Origin: Ophiothrix spiculata
Taxonomy: Eukaryota; Echinodermata; Ophiuroidea; Amphilepidida; Ophiotrichidae
DNA length: 20,041 bases
Assembly (NCBI GenBank): GCA_000969725.1
Contig: JXSR01S018596.1
Strand: one strand, 5' to 3'
Part shown: positions 8,897-19,017 of the stretch, in pieces
Layout: every line of letters starts with the position of its first letter
How positions within the stretch are numbered: position 1 is the first letter of the stretch
The notes under the pieces: generated by a model
What the model saw: only the letters and a program-made list of their open reading frames with translations
The model's database searches: none
Told to the model about the DNA's origin: nothing
Translations under genes and position numbers: made by a program

Positions 8897-9138
8897 GTGA
8901 AAATCGGATTTTCCTACGACTTTTTAAAACATTTTGATTGTTACCTATATTTTCCGTACAAAAGCCGATTTTTTATATTTTGGTATTTTATAAAGTCACA
9001 GTGATTTACGGATGACCTTGATTTTGGTATCAATGGAAAGAGGTGGCTAATACCTATCCATTGGGACTCTCTATAAAAATTAAGGACCCCTCCGTATAAT
9101 ACGGTATGTTTGTGAAAATCGGATATTCCTACGATTTT
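8897..9138. repeat. Pair of diverged direct repeats
   Basis: GTGAAAATCGGATTTTCCTA at 8897 recurs as GTGAAAATCGGATATTCCTA at 9112, followed in both by CGA-C/T-TTT. The spacing is 215 bp, with weaker similarity upstream. This suggests either a diverged tandem duplication or two copies of one dispersed repeat. Confidence 0.6.
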
Positions 9139-9271
9139 AGTATGATAGTAGATGTCCCTGGTAGGGGCGAAAGGTATTACTTTTTTCATTATAAATTGCC
9201 CCTTGTAAACAAACCTTCGACAAGTGGAACAATGATGCATAAATAAATTCACATAGCTTACGCGAATTAGA

Positions 9272-9640
9272 ACCTCCTCCTCTACACTTCTTTCTGCTCG
9301 TCCTGCGTCTACGCTCCCTCCTTTCTTGCTCCTCCTCTCCCTCCTCTCCTCCTTCTCCTCGTCGTCCTCTTCTTCCCCTTTTGTTTCTTCTTCCTCCTCC
9401 TTTTATTCCTCCTTCGCCGTCTCTTATTCCTCCTCCCCCTCCTCCTCCTCCTCCTCATCATCATCATCATCATCATCATCATCTTCATCTTCATCTTCAT
9501 CTTCATCTTCATCTTCATCTTCATCTTCATCGTCATCGTTATCGTCATCGTCATCATCACCATAATTACCATAATCATTATTATCATCATAATCATAATC
9601 CATAATCATCATCATAATCTTCATCATCATTATATATATA
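9272..9640. repeat. Compound microsatellite: (TCC)n, (ATC)n, (ATCTTC)8, then ATC/ATA-rich
   Basis: The segment 9272-9455 is an almost pure pyrimidine tract with TCC/TTC units. It is followed by about nine ATC units (9456-9480), eight exact ATCTTC units (9481-9528), degenerate GTC/ATC/ATA units, and a short TA run near 9630-9653. Simple low-complexity peptides in all frames (poly-Ser, poly-Asp/Glu, poly-Met/Lys) are artefacts, not genes. Such a long polypyrimidine strand can form triplex DNA. Confidence 0.95.
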
Positions 9641-9666
9641 CGAGTATATATATGAAGAGCTGAATA

Positions 9667-9888
9667 ATGCAAAACGGCTTAGAGATTATTTTATCAAAAA
9701 TGAGTTTTGATAGATTCTAACAGACCTTCAATTTGTGCAACATCCTGGCACAAAATATTGTTGAAAAAATCTTGCAAAGTGGGTTAAAATCCAGAAATTG
9801 TACTTTTATGCCCAAATATGGACACCATATCGTGGCATAAGAGGGCATCATGCCCAAAACGGCTTACATCCATTTTCATCAAAAATCA
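9667..9888. repeat. Direct repeat pair flanking non-coding spacer
   Basis: An AAAACGGCTTA core with the shared context ATG-C...TCAAAAAT occurs at 9667-9700 and again at 9850-9886. The two are about 184 bp apart and the match is imperfect. It is probably part of a local duplication just downstream of the microsatellite. Confidence 0.5.
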
Positions 9889-10084
9889 ATAGTCAATTAA
9901 TAAGAAACTATTTGATAAATTATCTAAATTACACCTTATTTTTAAAGACATATTCGTACAATATTACTAAAATCATTAGATATCAGGACATTTCCAACAC
10001 ATTTTGATGCTCTTGCAGTTTTTTGCCCTTTTCTCAAAAAGTGCAAAATAGATACAAGCCGGTTTGCAAGTCAACTCTTCATAT

Positions 10085-10135
10085 ATCAACATTATCATAA
10101 CATAACATAACATCGTCATCATTATCATCATCATG
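10085..10135. repeat. Short CATAA / ATCATC microsatellite
   Basis: Three to four CATAA units are followed by ATC-rich triplets, similar in composition to the large tract at 9450-9640. Confidence 0.7.
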
Positions 10136-10221
10136 CCTCTCCCTCTTCGTCATGTTCTTGCTCCTGGTTTGGCTTTGGTAATGTGCAAACATGTTTTACG
10201 TCTTTTCAGCATTTATTTCAG

Positions 10222-10374
10222 GATTGCTAAATGATTTGCTTTGTGACTTTGAAACAAACGACATGTGCGGTTATATTCAGGCTACCGATGATGATTTTGA
10301 CTGGACAAAGCAAACCGGAAGAACTCCTTCGTCTTCTACTGGCCCATCGGCTGACCATACTCTTTCAACAAGCA
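10222..10374 (+). CDS. MAM domain exon 1 (N-terminal third)
   Basis: The acceptor TTTATTTCAG opens a 153-nt phase 1-1 exon. It encodes LLNDLLCDFETNDMCGYIQA, then TDDDFDWTKQTG and TGPSADHT. These are hallmarks of the MAM domain N-terminus: CDFE, a second cysteine in the MCGY context, DFDW, and GPS-DHT. MAM domains (meprin, A5/neuropilin, mu-type RPTP) are extracellular adhesion or oligomerisation modules of about 160-170 residues. The donor is GTAAGA. The exit base A joins the GT of the next exon to give Ser, continuing into GSFMYIEAS. The intron that follows is about 4.8 kb. Confidence 0.92.
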
Positions 10375-11869
10375 GTAAGATATTTGAACGACTTTAAATT
10401 GTATTCTTTGGCAAATGACAGACCGTACTGTTTGTCAATATATATATTATTATATTATATATAGCATATTATTAGCTAAACATTTGAAATTCGCATTAAT
10501 AAATTGAAATTTATTTTTCAAATGTTCACGAAATGTTGACCTTTTGACTTTTTATCGCTTAACAAACGGTCAGTTAAGACTGGGTAACAATGAACGCATT
10601 TGTTTACTACCATGGGCAACGTTTTGAGAACATAACTTTTAAGACAAAATCAGAGGAAGGTGGTCGTGGCAACTGTTACTGGTTGCCATACGGTATCGTA
10701 GCCGATTCCTGGTGACGTCATGTCCTATACCGCCTCTGGCGCGAAGCCGTTAGGATTCGTGGAAAAATACTACTTCCGGGATGATCACTAAAATTATTTT
10801 CGTAATCGGTAAAAAATATGATAACATATATGAAAAGTGGGGTTCACGCGTGAACCCCAGCGGATTTGGAATGAAATAATTATGTTAATTACTATAAGAA
10901 CACTTTTGTATTTTTTTGAGGAAAGGTAAAAATATGATCTTTGGAATTTTTTTCTTCAATACGCGAGTCACGTGACCCAATAGAAATACACGTAAATCGT
11001 ACGCTAAATTTGCGTTTTAGAAATACCTCGTCCCTAAATCTAGTGGATGCTATTTATCGTGTCCGCCACCGCCTGGACAAAATTGAAACTTTGACCCTCA
11101 TTTGATATTTGTGACCTTCAAAATGTTGAGGGAAAGAAGTCTATGGTCGCTTTTGATAATCAGGCTGTATTTTACAATGCAACCTTAAAATGGAATCTTG
11201 ATAAATGAGCCGGCTTCGGGTCCTAAACATACTGCCTGGTAATCACAAATAGAGGGTTTGCATGTTTCGTATCATACCGCAAATATGGCGGATTGTTAAA
11301 GTGCATTCAACATAAGTATTTAACGTAACTAGCCACTTCAGATTGTCCAATCTATAAAAATGCACCATTATCAGCAGGTCAATTACAATATCTTGTTGAA
11401 TAGACTACGCTACACCATATTTGTGGGGAAGGTCATCAGTCCAAATCTTTTGTTTGCTACCAATCGATAAAAACATGCAAACTCTCTATTGTGCTCATTG
11501 TTCATTGAACAATAGCCATTCATCATAATTTATCAATGTCACCAACAAACGCCCTTTTCGGCAAAAAATTGCCCGAAATCATATTTTTTCCTCAAAAACT
11601 ATATTAGATATAACTTTGTAGTTGTATTAAAATGAAATCTACATAAACGGTTGCTCATATAGTTAGAATAAAAATATGTGTACCACTTTTTTATGTAATG
11701 GTCAATTTATGAGGAAAATATCTGGAAATTTATGTTGCTTTTGGACAGATTTGATAGGTAATCGTGTTGCGTATGAAATGGAACTCCGAAAATGATCAAT
11801 TAGGGGCAACAAATGGATCAAAAAAGTGATTTTTTTTTTATTTGACCCCGCCTTGTTCAAGGTCACTTC
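10375..11869. other. Large MAM intron, first part: no gene seen
   Basis: AT-rich sequence with a perfect 22-bp palindrome at 10838-10859 and a small hairpin (ATTGTTC-ATT-GAACAAT, about 11498). No exon with domain character and no RNA gene is seen. Confidence 0.5.
10838..10859. repeat. Perfect 22-bp GC-rich palindrome
   Basis: TGGGGTTCACGCGTGAACCCCA is completely self-complementary with ACGCGT at the centre, standing out from the surrounding AT-rich intron. Pairing ends sharply on both sides. It could be a dimeric factor site or a transposon footprint; no basis to choose. Confidence 0.9.
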
Positions 11870-11872
11870 TCT

Positions 11873-12151
11873 AAAATAAATAAATGAATAAATGTCGCTG
11901 CTTATATAGCGCTTTTCCATAATTGATCAAAGCGCTTTACATTTATTCCGTTACCACTAGAATACAGCCAGCTGCCCATTCAAGCGCTCAATGTCAGTTT
12001 TCCTAGTAACTCCCCATATAACGCTTGGGTCGACGAGGCAAGTGTGATAAAGTGATTTGCCCAGGCTCACAACACGTTGGCATCAACGGGGCTCGAACTC
12101 ACAACCTCACGTTTATGAGTCCTGCCGATTTCCGCTAGACCACACGTGCCC
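11873..12151 (-). mobile_element. tRNA-derived SINE
   Basis: On the minus strand the element begins GGGCACGTG at 12151. It contains a Pol III box A (TGGTCTAGCGG, 12132-12142) and box B (GAGTTCGAGCCC, 12088-12100), with a CTCATAA stretch reminiscent of a tRNA-Met anticodon loop. A body of about 200 bp follows, then a conserved tail (AAAGCGCTATATAAG) and a short ATTTATTC-type repeat 3' end (11873-11893). The order box A - box B - body - simple tail is diagnostic for a tRNA-type SINE. The promoter boxes are well preserved, so the copy is not very old. Mobilisation would depend on a LINE partner. Confidence 0.85.
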
Positions 12152-12169
12152 ACTCTACTCAAGTTGAGT

Positions 12170-12275
12170 GGTCCAAAATTGGCCCAAAATGATTTTTTTT
12201 GGTCATTTTGGCCTATTTTAGGCATATTGTTGGCAATATTTCAAAAAGTAAGTCAAAAATCAAAAAATCATACAT
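12170..12275. repeat. Dispersed repeat, copy 2 (GGCCTATTTT family)
   Basis: GGCCTATTTTAGGC...GGCAATATTTCAAAAA resembles the right half of the element at 5166-5275. Directly flanks the SINE head. Copy 2 lacks the clean inverted ends. Confidence 0.5.
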
Positions 12276-12279
12276 TTTG

Positions 12280-12760
12280 GTCCAAAACTGACCTTACCAT
12301 CATCTTCTACATGAAAAACCACATCTAGAAATGTATACTTTTATATGGATTTACTTATCGGTTGCTGAGTTACAAGGCATCAAATATTTCTGAAAATGAG
12401 GGGTTAACTGTGCCCTTAACATGAATAATAATGAGTCAGAAAAATATTTTAAAAGCAATATAAAATCGAAAATATAGATCTGAAAAACAAAACATGTTGC
12501 CTATTCATGTATAAATATTATGTAAATGTAATGCAACTACATTTTTTGAAATATGTGTGAAATTTTATGTAATTTTGCGGGAAAATTATTTCACACGATG
12601 AACCTTCAAGTCCTGTGAAAATCTTGCGTTGAAGGGTTGGTTTTGTTTACCCTTCTGACACATGATAAAAAATAGGTTTTTTGAATTCTATCTTTGCGCA
12701 TGCGTAACCAATTATTGTAAATATGAAAGTACAGTATATATCTTTAAATACACATTGAGT
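12280..12760. other. Intron sequence without recognisable gene
   Basis: AT-rich; I see no exon, RNA or transposon signature in this stretch. Confidence 0.5.
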
Positions 12761-12769
12761 AAACAATCA

Positions 12770-12841
12770 GCTGGCTAGTCTAGTAGTTAGCGCGTCTGAC
12801 TTTAAATCTAAGAACCGTGGGTTCGAACCCCATCGGAGTCG
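12770..12841 (+). pseudogene. tRNA pseudogene or SINE head (tRNA-like)
   Basis: A D-arm (GCTA...TAGC, 12774-12791) with box A-like TGGCTAGTCTAGTAG and a perfect T-arm (GTGGG-TTCGAAC-CCCAT, 12817-12833; box B) are present at tRNA spacing, followed at once by TTTT (12842-12845), a Pol III terminator. The putative anticodon loop reads CTTTAAA. The acceptor stem does not pair (AATCAGC against CGGAGTC), and the anticodon stem has two mismatches. It is therefore not a working tRNA. It resembles tRNA-Lys in general pattern, though the identity is uncertain. Confidence 0.7.
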
Positions 12842-13185
12842 TTTTGAAAAAATTAATTTTTATTTGTTTTGCGTAGAGTGTCGATTTTTCTTCAATTATT
12901 AACTGTCACGGATGACATTCTCGAATTTTTGGCATAATTTATATAAAAGAACCAAAAAGGTTACTTTTCAGTCTGGAAAATAAATGTTGCATTCATTACA
13001 TTTCGCATGAAATACAAAATATTTCAACGCTGCGAGGCCAGTCAAAACAAACTCTGACTTTCTGACGTCTAAGGATGACCCGTCGCGACAAAAGGTAGTA
13101 CTTATCGAACTTTTGATGCCCAGCTGTCGCAATAATTTGTATTTAAAATATTTGAATTTGCAGGCAAGTACGAAGAATCGATATT

Positions 13186-13400
13186 ACAGGGTGTCCCAAT
13201 AAACATTGTGCATGGGAATAGAGCTGCTTTTCTCAGAAGTTTGAGACTTCATATCACTCATATCACTTTAAGTATATGCCTTTGTCTATCATTGTTGTAA
13301 ATTTCAAGAAAATCCACCGATGCAAACTAGAGATATGATTGATTTTGTCAGCTTGTATCATTTTCCTTCTGCACAATGGAAAACCCTGCAGTTAAGAATG
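13186..13400. repeat. Repeat-like segment starting ACAGGGTGTCCCAATAAA
   Basis: The sharp start ACAGGGTGTCCCAATAAA resembles transposon-derived repeats with GTGTCCC-type ends. A related start (ACAG...TGTCCCAATAAAAGTTG) occurs at 19346, and both copies carry a GAGATATG block further in. Boundaries on the right are not visible. The family is not identified. Confidence 0.4.
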
Positions 13401-15175
13401 TTAACAAAGGACTTCGATAATTTACAAGCAATTTCATCTGTGTTTGTTTTCTTCTTTTTGCTGCTTTCAATATAATCATTTCAACTAAATAAATGGCATT
13501 TCTGTCATAAAAATTCACCAAAAACCAATTGAACAGAAACTTCTCTTATTTCAGATCACACGTAACGACTGTAGTTTCATTACAAGGAATAAATAAAGAA
13601 AACAACCTGCGTAAAAATTGCACAAACTCATCAGAAGTCTTCTAACAAGATGTGTTTGGTTGCCCACATTGCTTCCAAACTATATAAAATGCTTTTATGT
13701 GTTTATAAATCGTATCAATTGATGATTGTTTTCAATCTCTTTCGACAGCTGTTAAAGTTATAAAAGTGTAACGTTCTTCACGTGTCTTAATTTAAGTCCT
13801 TTCTGAATTTAGCAACATTTATGTCCTTCAACCTGTCTCTCTTTGCTCTCTTTCGTACATCACATCAACGTATATTTTCCTCTCCTCATTTCTTCACTTT
13901 ACGGGCCTTACAGGCAAAATATATTTTTCGATTTCATCAATATGAGTTTTTATATTTTTACTAGCAGAATCGATCCAACTGACGGCGTTTTCTCTTCTAA
14001 AACAAGATTGGGGTTCAAATTTGGTTGCTTAAAAAGTCTTAAAATATTTGATTTTTATATAAAATGCCATTTAATGCTTCTTTTCTATCAACAGCAAAAA
14101 ATTCATATGCACTGTATTAGAAAAACTCAAAATTTATTATACCCCAGTTCCAAATTTGCATTTGCTTTCACCGTTTTCAGATAATAAGGGTTCAAAGCCA
14201 GCATTTTAAGCAGTTCACGTTTAAAAAAACAAAATCTCGCGACCATTATTTTTTTCTTGTTTGGCGAGACTTGGAATATAGAATTCGCATAATGAGCTCA
14301 TTAACAGGGTCGTTACGATTAGACTGCTTTGAGAAAAATAAGTTTGTTGAACTTTTACATTTGAATGAGCGATTTTCAACCAGCAGTACGTGCAATAAAT
14401 TTGACGCTTTCGCTAAAAATTATTGTAGCTTTGGTAATCTCTAAAAACAAAAACAATACAGTACATTAAGTTGAGACCCCCTGAATGTCAATCTTATTTA
14501 CCAAGTAAAGGTGGCAATCACGATAATCGCCCAAATCTGATTTTGGCCCCTATTGGAAAAATACAAAAAAGGGGATGTGGTGTTACCAAAAATTCATTAA
14601 AAAATATTTTACTTTTTAGAAATATCAACAAAAAAATTCTTTCTTTCTTTTTCCCTCGGTTTTTTTTTTCAATCGGTAGGCCTATATTTGCTAAATCAGT
14701 CTACATTCAGACCTGCATCACCAGAATAGTGTTTTTCAAATACCTTGTTTAAGTTGCGTACATCAGTGACTGTCAGAAGCTATGAGCATCAATTCCGCTC
14801 ACTAAAAAGAGTAACTTCAATGATTAGTGGGACATCTCAATATTTTGACGCCATCTTGCTCTGTCATCTGTGCTGAATTCGGAAGTCCACGATCGGAATT
14901 TCGTCGATTTTATATCAAAGCTTTTGATTATATGATCTATTCTTTAACTGAGTGCTATTGGATAGTAGTCGAAGCCTTCTGTTACTAAAGGAGGTGACTC
15001 AACTTCATATTTCAAGTTTTTGCCAGATTTTCACACGAGTCAATGGTTGTGACCTGAGTCCCAATATGTAATGCAAATACAATGGCGTATGGGAACTGAA
15101 AGCCCTGTCTATTTCTTCAAGAGAACCTTATTATGGTACAGTAACATAATAAAGCATAACAATCATTTCTTTAAG
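13401..15175. other. Large MAM intron, last part: no gene seen
   Basis: AT-rich, with several chance open frames (for example 13843-14184 and 14471-14752) that lack domain character. The pyrimidine-poor segment just upstream of 15175 still ends in a usable acceptor, TTTCTTTAAG. Confidence 0.5.
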
Positions 15176-15441
15176 GTGGTTCATTCATGTACATTGAGGC
15201 ATCAGGCAAGTCAAATAGATACAAAGCAAGTCTTGAAAAGTTTATTCAGGTATCTGAAATCGGCCATGCTCTTGAATGTACTTTTCAATATTGGTATCAC
15301 ATGTATGGGTCTGCTATGGGAATATTAAACATCACGGTTTCTGATAATATAACAACTTTGGCACAATGGAAACAATCGGGAAATCAAGGGAATCAGTGGC
15401 ATGAAGGAAATTTGACATATGTGGCAATGTCAGATGTTTGG
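15176..15441 (+). CDS. MAM domain exon 2 (central part)
   Basis: A 266-nt exon: acceptor TTTCTTTAAG, donor GTAAAT after TGG. It enters in phase 1 and leaves in phase 0. It encodes GSFMYIEASGK, then ECTFQYWYHMYGSAMG, ITVSDNITT, and GNQGNQWHEGNLTY to SDVW. This is the MAM core: the (Y/F)MYIEAS strand, the third cysteine in CxFxYxYHMYG, and the GxQGxxW loop. Three N-glycosylation sequons (NIT, NIT, NLT) fit an extracellular domain. The phase-0 exit matches the phase-0 entry of the next exon and gives the expected VWINIEGVIG strand. The coding frame continues three codons past the splice site into an unrelated stop, which argues for the donor as placed. Confidence 0.92.
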
Positions 15442-15516
15442 GTAAATATGCAAATTTGATATCATTATAAAGGACAGTGCATGGGGCTATATTGTTTGTG
15501 TTTGCTTCTAAAAGAT

Positions 15517-15600
15517 GTCGGCATTTATAGCGCGCCTTTTTCAGAGGTTACAAAGCGCAACAGGCGCGCTGGCCATATCATTACGCCATAGCAAGTGAAT
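15517..15600 (-). mobile_element. SINE 3'-tail fragment (second copy)
   Basis: GTCGGCATTTATAGCGC...CAAAGCGC parallels the tail of the SINE at 11873-12151 (GTCGCTGCTTATATAGCGC...CAAAGCGC) in the same orientation. No tRNA-like head is attached within reach, so this is a 5'-truncated or decayed copy. The downstream limit is uncertain. Confidence 0.6.
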
Positions 15601-15999
15601 TATACACATCAATTTATGTCCTTTCCTATTACACCGTGTCGCTCCAAATATTCATAGATTTATTCAGAAAACAAAATCTCAAAATATAAAAAACTAGTTC
15701 TCCCCATCCCGGCTAAATGAAAAAATGAGGCCTCCAGGCTGTATAACCCTCTGTACATCTATACACCATACTAACTAAATATATGATAGTCATATGCAAA
15801 TATGACAGGTGGATATGATAAATGACCCAACTAATTCCCAACTAACATATAAAGTCAGTGAGCTTAATCCAAGTTTTAGTTATATTATGGGACCAATCTA
15901 CTCTACAATTATTCATTCATTTATTCAATACTTTAGAGATAGAGGGAATCAAATTTGTGTCGAGATCATTAATTATACATTGAATGTTTTTGATCATAG

Positions 16000-16072
16000 A
16001 TAAACATTGAAGGTGTCATAGGAATAAGTTACACAGGGGATATTGCAATCGATGATCTCGGAATATCTTGCA
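16000..16072 (+). CDS. MAM domain exon 3 (C-terminal end)
   Basis: A 73-nt exon, phase 0 to phase 1: acceptor TGTTTTTGATCATAG, donor GTAAGT. It encodes INIEGVIGISYTGDIAIDDL, then GISC. GDIAIDD and a final cysteine four residues later are the C-terminal signature of MAM domains. Joined to the two earlier exons it completes a 164-codon domain containing all four MAM cysteines (CDFE, MCGY, ECTF, ISC). An alternative acceptor at 16012 would give phase 1, but it has no pyrimidine tract and does not fit the phase-0 donor of exon 2. The exit base A pairs with GC of the exon at 19018 to give Ser. Confidence 0.9.
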
Positions 16073-17815
16073 GTAAGTACAAATGAAACCAGCGAAATAC
16101 AAATAAATACACATTTAAAACGAAGGTCTCTGGCATCAATATATATGCTTAATGTGCCAATTTCGGTGGTTATAGACAATTCAGAAGTTCAAACATTTTA
16201 AGGAACAGGTTTCCAAATATTTTGGGATAAACGCATTTAAAATTTACAATATAATAAAGAAATAAATAAGGCGTAAAGTAGCTTAAAACGTTTTATATTC
16301 GCAAAGGGATATCTGATTTTTAGTTAAATGTTAAGCAAATGAAAGAAAATAATCAGCAATTCTTCTTTTTATTATAATCTCATTTCTAATTTCATTACTG
16401 AAAAATGACCGTACACAACCCTTACAAGCACCTGATATCGGGACATTATTGCGGTGCTCACCGCTAAATGTACTCCTTTGTCTATACGGAATCAGCACGT
16501 GTGACGAAAGTCTCTTGAAAGCAGTCCAGCTATAGAACTGTTTAGATTTTGACGTCACAATATCGATTCAAGAAATTGACCCGCCCACTTCTTACGGTGA
16601 TATTTTCATGGCATATAAAGCCCAAAGGAATTCGGCTTGTTTTAGATAATTAAATAATAGCAAAGCTTTTTAAGTTGGATAAATTATCACTTGACTATCT
16701 GTTTTTTCTCGGAATGGTTCAATTTACCTTGTGACTGTTTTCATCTCCGAATAACAAGTGATTAAAGTTGGAATCTATTTCACGTGATCTTCAATGGTGA
16801 AAAAGTTTTTGAGGCGAATATCATAACTGCTTCGTCGTTCTATGTACTTTTTTGCATTATATGATCAATATCATACAATCTTATAACCAAACCGAGATAT
16901 TTTACTAATCAAGGATTAACTTGATACCAACTGCATAAAAAATCAATCGAGTTGATTCTCCAAAATGACGAAATTCGGAATTACATTACATGACAAAACA
17001 ATAGTTACATCGAATGAAGTCCTCATTAATAGTTTCTGTTGCCAGCGTCGCAAAACATAATACAAAGCGCGATAGGCAATTACTATGCACAATATACCGA
17101 TCAAAAGACTTCATTGGGCATGCGCATCTACCCTAATCAAACAGGCCGACACGAAGTATTGTTTTGGCCAAACTTCTATACAACTATAAATTCACTTGTG
17201 TTTACAACGTGAAGTGTGGTCTAGCGGGTTAAAGCGCCGTGCATGACATATTAGTATCAGACCAACATCATATCCAACGTCATGTATTATTTTTTTTTCA
17301 CTTCTTTTCATTTTAAACGTTCGATAGATTTATTTAAGAGTAAAGACACCGAAATAATTGGGTTGCTGATTTTATTTTACAACTTTTACAACAATAAAAT
17401 CAAGTTAAACCACCGTTCAAGTATTCATAGCCTCAACACAGGCCTTCCGACGTTCCGATGGTCAGTCTTGCATACATATGCTGTCTAATTGAAAGTAAAG
17501 TATTCAATACCATGTTTCCATTCTTGATGCGAATTCATTGTAGCGGATGCAGATGTTGATCTGCTAGTGATCCATTACCATAAACTTTATATCCTAGTCT
17601 TTTGAATTTTGTCCCACTGCTAATGCTTGTGCGTAGGACATAGACGGGCAACACAGGTGAACATAAATAGTTCCCACAGGGATAGACGGGCAACACAAGA
17701 GACCACGGCAAGGGACGTTATACATGTTATACTGCTTAATTTCTCCCAACACTAGAGACATAAGCAAAACTTAAAAACTATTTTGAAATCCACCTAATTT
17801 GTCTAATGTGTTTAC
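16073..17815. other. Intron between MAM and last EGF exon, first part
   Basis: No exon is recognised. Contains a tRNA box A-like stretch (GTGGTCTAGCGGGTTAAAGC at 17215) without a box B, and a 16-bp exact direct repeat (ATAGACGGGCAACACA at 17640 and 17682). Confidence 0.5.
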
Positions 17816-18115
17816 TTAAATTTTCAAGGACCTTAAAGACACATAACAAAAGCTGGTTTTTGAGAGCTGGAGAAAGTTGATCAAAATAAACTCAAAAAAT
17901 GTGCTGGCATAGAAACGAGAGAAGTCGAGAAAGTTCCTATGACGAGTATCGAGGGAAATATACTCAAAAGGATTATGTTTGGAGTAAAATCTGGCACGTG
18001 CCAGATTTCCCGTTTTTCCCAAGGATTTTAAGTGCCAAATTATTTGATGTGAAAGCCAGTCAGGGATCCCATATTCAATACTTGGACGGCAGAGGGTGGT
18101 ATATAATTTGACCAA
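17816..18115 (-). pseudogene. LINE ORF2 fragment, inverted 5' part
   Basis: The minus strand reads KLYTTLCRPSIEYGIPDWL from 18109 downwards. This matches the post-RT block of CR1/jockey-like LINE proteins (the LY-x-x-L-x-RP-x-x-EY pattern before a conserved W). After a frameshift near the palindrome at 17987 it continues as CARF-like sequence and LDTRHRNFLDF. It precedes, in a LINE protein, the C-terminal part found on the opposite strand from 18107. The two pieces meet head to head near 18116, the layout left by twin-primed insertion with 5' inversion. Confidence 0.75.
17987..18008. repeat. Perfect 22-bp palindrome in the inverted LINE part
   Basis: AAATCTGGCACGTGCCAGATTT is fully self-complementary with CACGTG at the centre. 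It coincides with the frameshift in the LINE reading frame, so it may mark a small inverted duplication created during or after insertion. Confidence 0.9.
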
Positions 18116-19004
18116 AATATTGGGATCCGCAATAATAGGTTTGAAAAATCATATGGCACTATGTTTTCTGATTCACTACGTCCATATAACTATCACATAG
18201 ACCTCGCTAGAAATACAATCAGGAGACGTGGTGCTTTAATATGGAACGGTATTGATGATCAAATTTGTAACGCTAAATCTTTGAATAATTTTAAGTCTAC
18301 AAATAAACAAAATTTGATTTCGAATTACATTTAATTTTCTTGTATTACCAATCTGGTTAACTTATTTCCTCCATATTTCCTTTTGTCTTGAAACTTGCGG
18401 TTTTTTTTATCATGACTACCTCGTTTTTCCAATTTCTGCCTTAATGCCTATATACAACCTCTTACATGTCTGTCTTGTCAAGTCTCAAGTCTTCACCGCA
18501 TGTCTTTTGTCTCTTGTTGGTCTGTGTCACGCACTGCTCTTTTTTTTTCGTTTTACCTTTAACGTGTTTATTCTTATTTATAATTGAAATAGATACCTTT
18601 TCAGAGTCATTGTTTTTGCAGCACGTAGGTTACGGGATCATCACGATCCCTTCATTCAGCGTGAGAATGAATCCCTCCTAGTCACATGACCAAAGTCACA
18701 TAAGCTACGTGCTGCAAAAAAAAAGACTCTGAAAAGGTATCTATTTCAATTTTTATGATCATGACAGAGTCCAATATCGGTATACACGCTGCTTTATTCT
18801 TATTCTTATTCTTATTCTATTTTTTGGGGTGCCCAATACGATGACTCGAGCTTTTGCTCTTAATTGGTCATCCCTCCAATTACATTTATCTTTCCTTGTT
18901 AAAAATATTGTATTCTCATTCTTTGTATTTAAACTGTGATATTTATTTTGATATATTGAATTGATATGTACTTGGAAAATAAACTGAAACTGAAACTGAA
19001 ACTG
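18107..19004 (+). mobile_element. LINE 3' part: ORF2 C-terminus, 3' UTR and (CTGAAA)n tail
   Basis: The + strand from 18107 to the TAA at 18332 encodes the C-terminal tail of a CR1/jockey-like ORF2: SYGTMFSDSLRPYNYHIDLA, RNTIRRRGALIWN, then SLNNFKS and a final Leu/Ile-rich end. The LR-x-x ... RN-x-x-RRxGxxxWN ... FK pattern is typical. The 3' UTR follows, with an AATAAA at 18978-18983 and a terminal CTGAAA repeat (3.5 units, 18984-19004). The tail ends only 13 bp before the EGF exon at 19018. It forms one insertion with the inverted part at 17816-18115. A hairpin element is nested at 18583-18750 and a TTATTC repeat lies at about 18793-18818. Confidence 0.85.
18583..18750. mobile_element. 168-bp hairpin MITE nested in the LINE 3' UTR
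   Basis: The left arm ATTGAAATAGATACCTTTTC... continues through AGAGTC and TTTTTGCAGCACGTAG. The right arm (18706-18750) is its reverse complement apart from a few positions in a T run. Arms are about 45 bp around a loop of about 78 bp that contains its own small hairpin (GGGATC-ATCAC-GATCCC). A clean target duplication is not resolved. Position inside the LINE 3' UTR means it inserted after, or moved with, the LINE. Confidence 0.85.
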
Positions 19005-19017
19005 TATATTCTTCTAG

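Noticed and set aside
9309-9672. Poly-Ser, poly-His, poly-Met/Lys and Asp/Glu-rich open frames on both strands
   Set aside because: Translations of a trinucleotide/hexanucleotide microsatellite.
16013-16072. Alternative MAM exon 3 start at 16013 (acceptor ATTGAAG, phase 1)
   Set aside because: No pyrimidine tract and incompatible with the phase-0 donor of MAM exon 2; the acceptor at 15998-15999 gives the expected MAM strand.
16331-16558. Minus-strand open frame containing CKGCVRSFF, recalling a nuclear-receptor P-box
   Set aside because: The preceding zinc-finger cysteines and the C-x2-C framework are absent and there are no convincing splice sites; a chance match.
17215-17237. tRNA box A-like GTGGTCTAGCGGGTTAAAGC
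   Set aside because: No box B or T-arm follows at tRNA spacing; at most a fragment of a SINE head.
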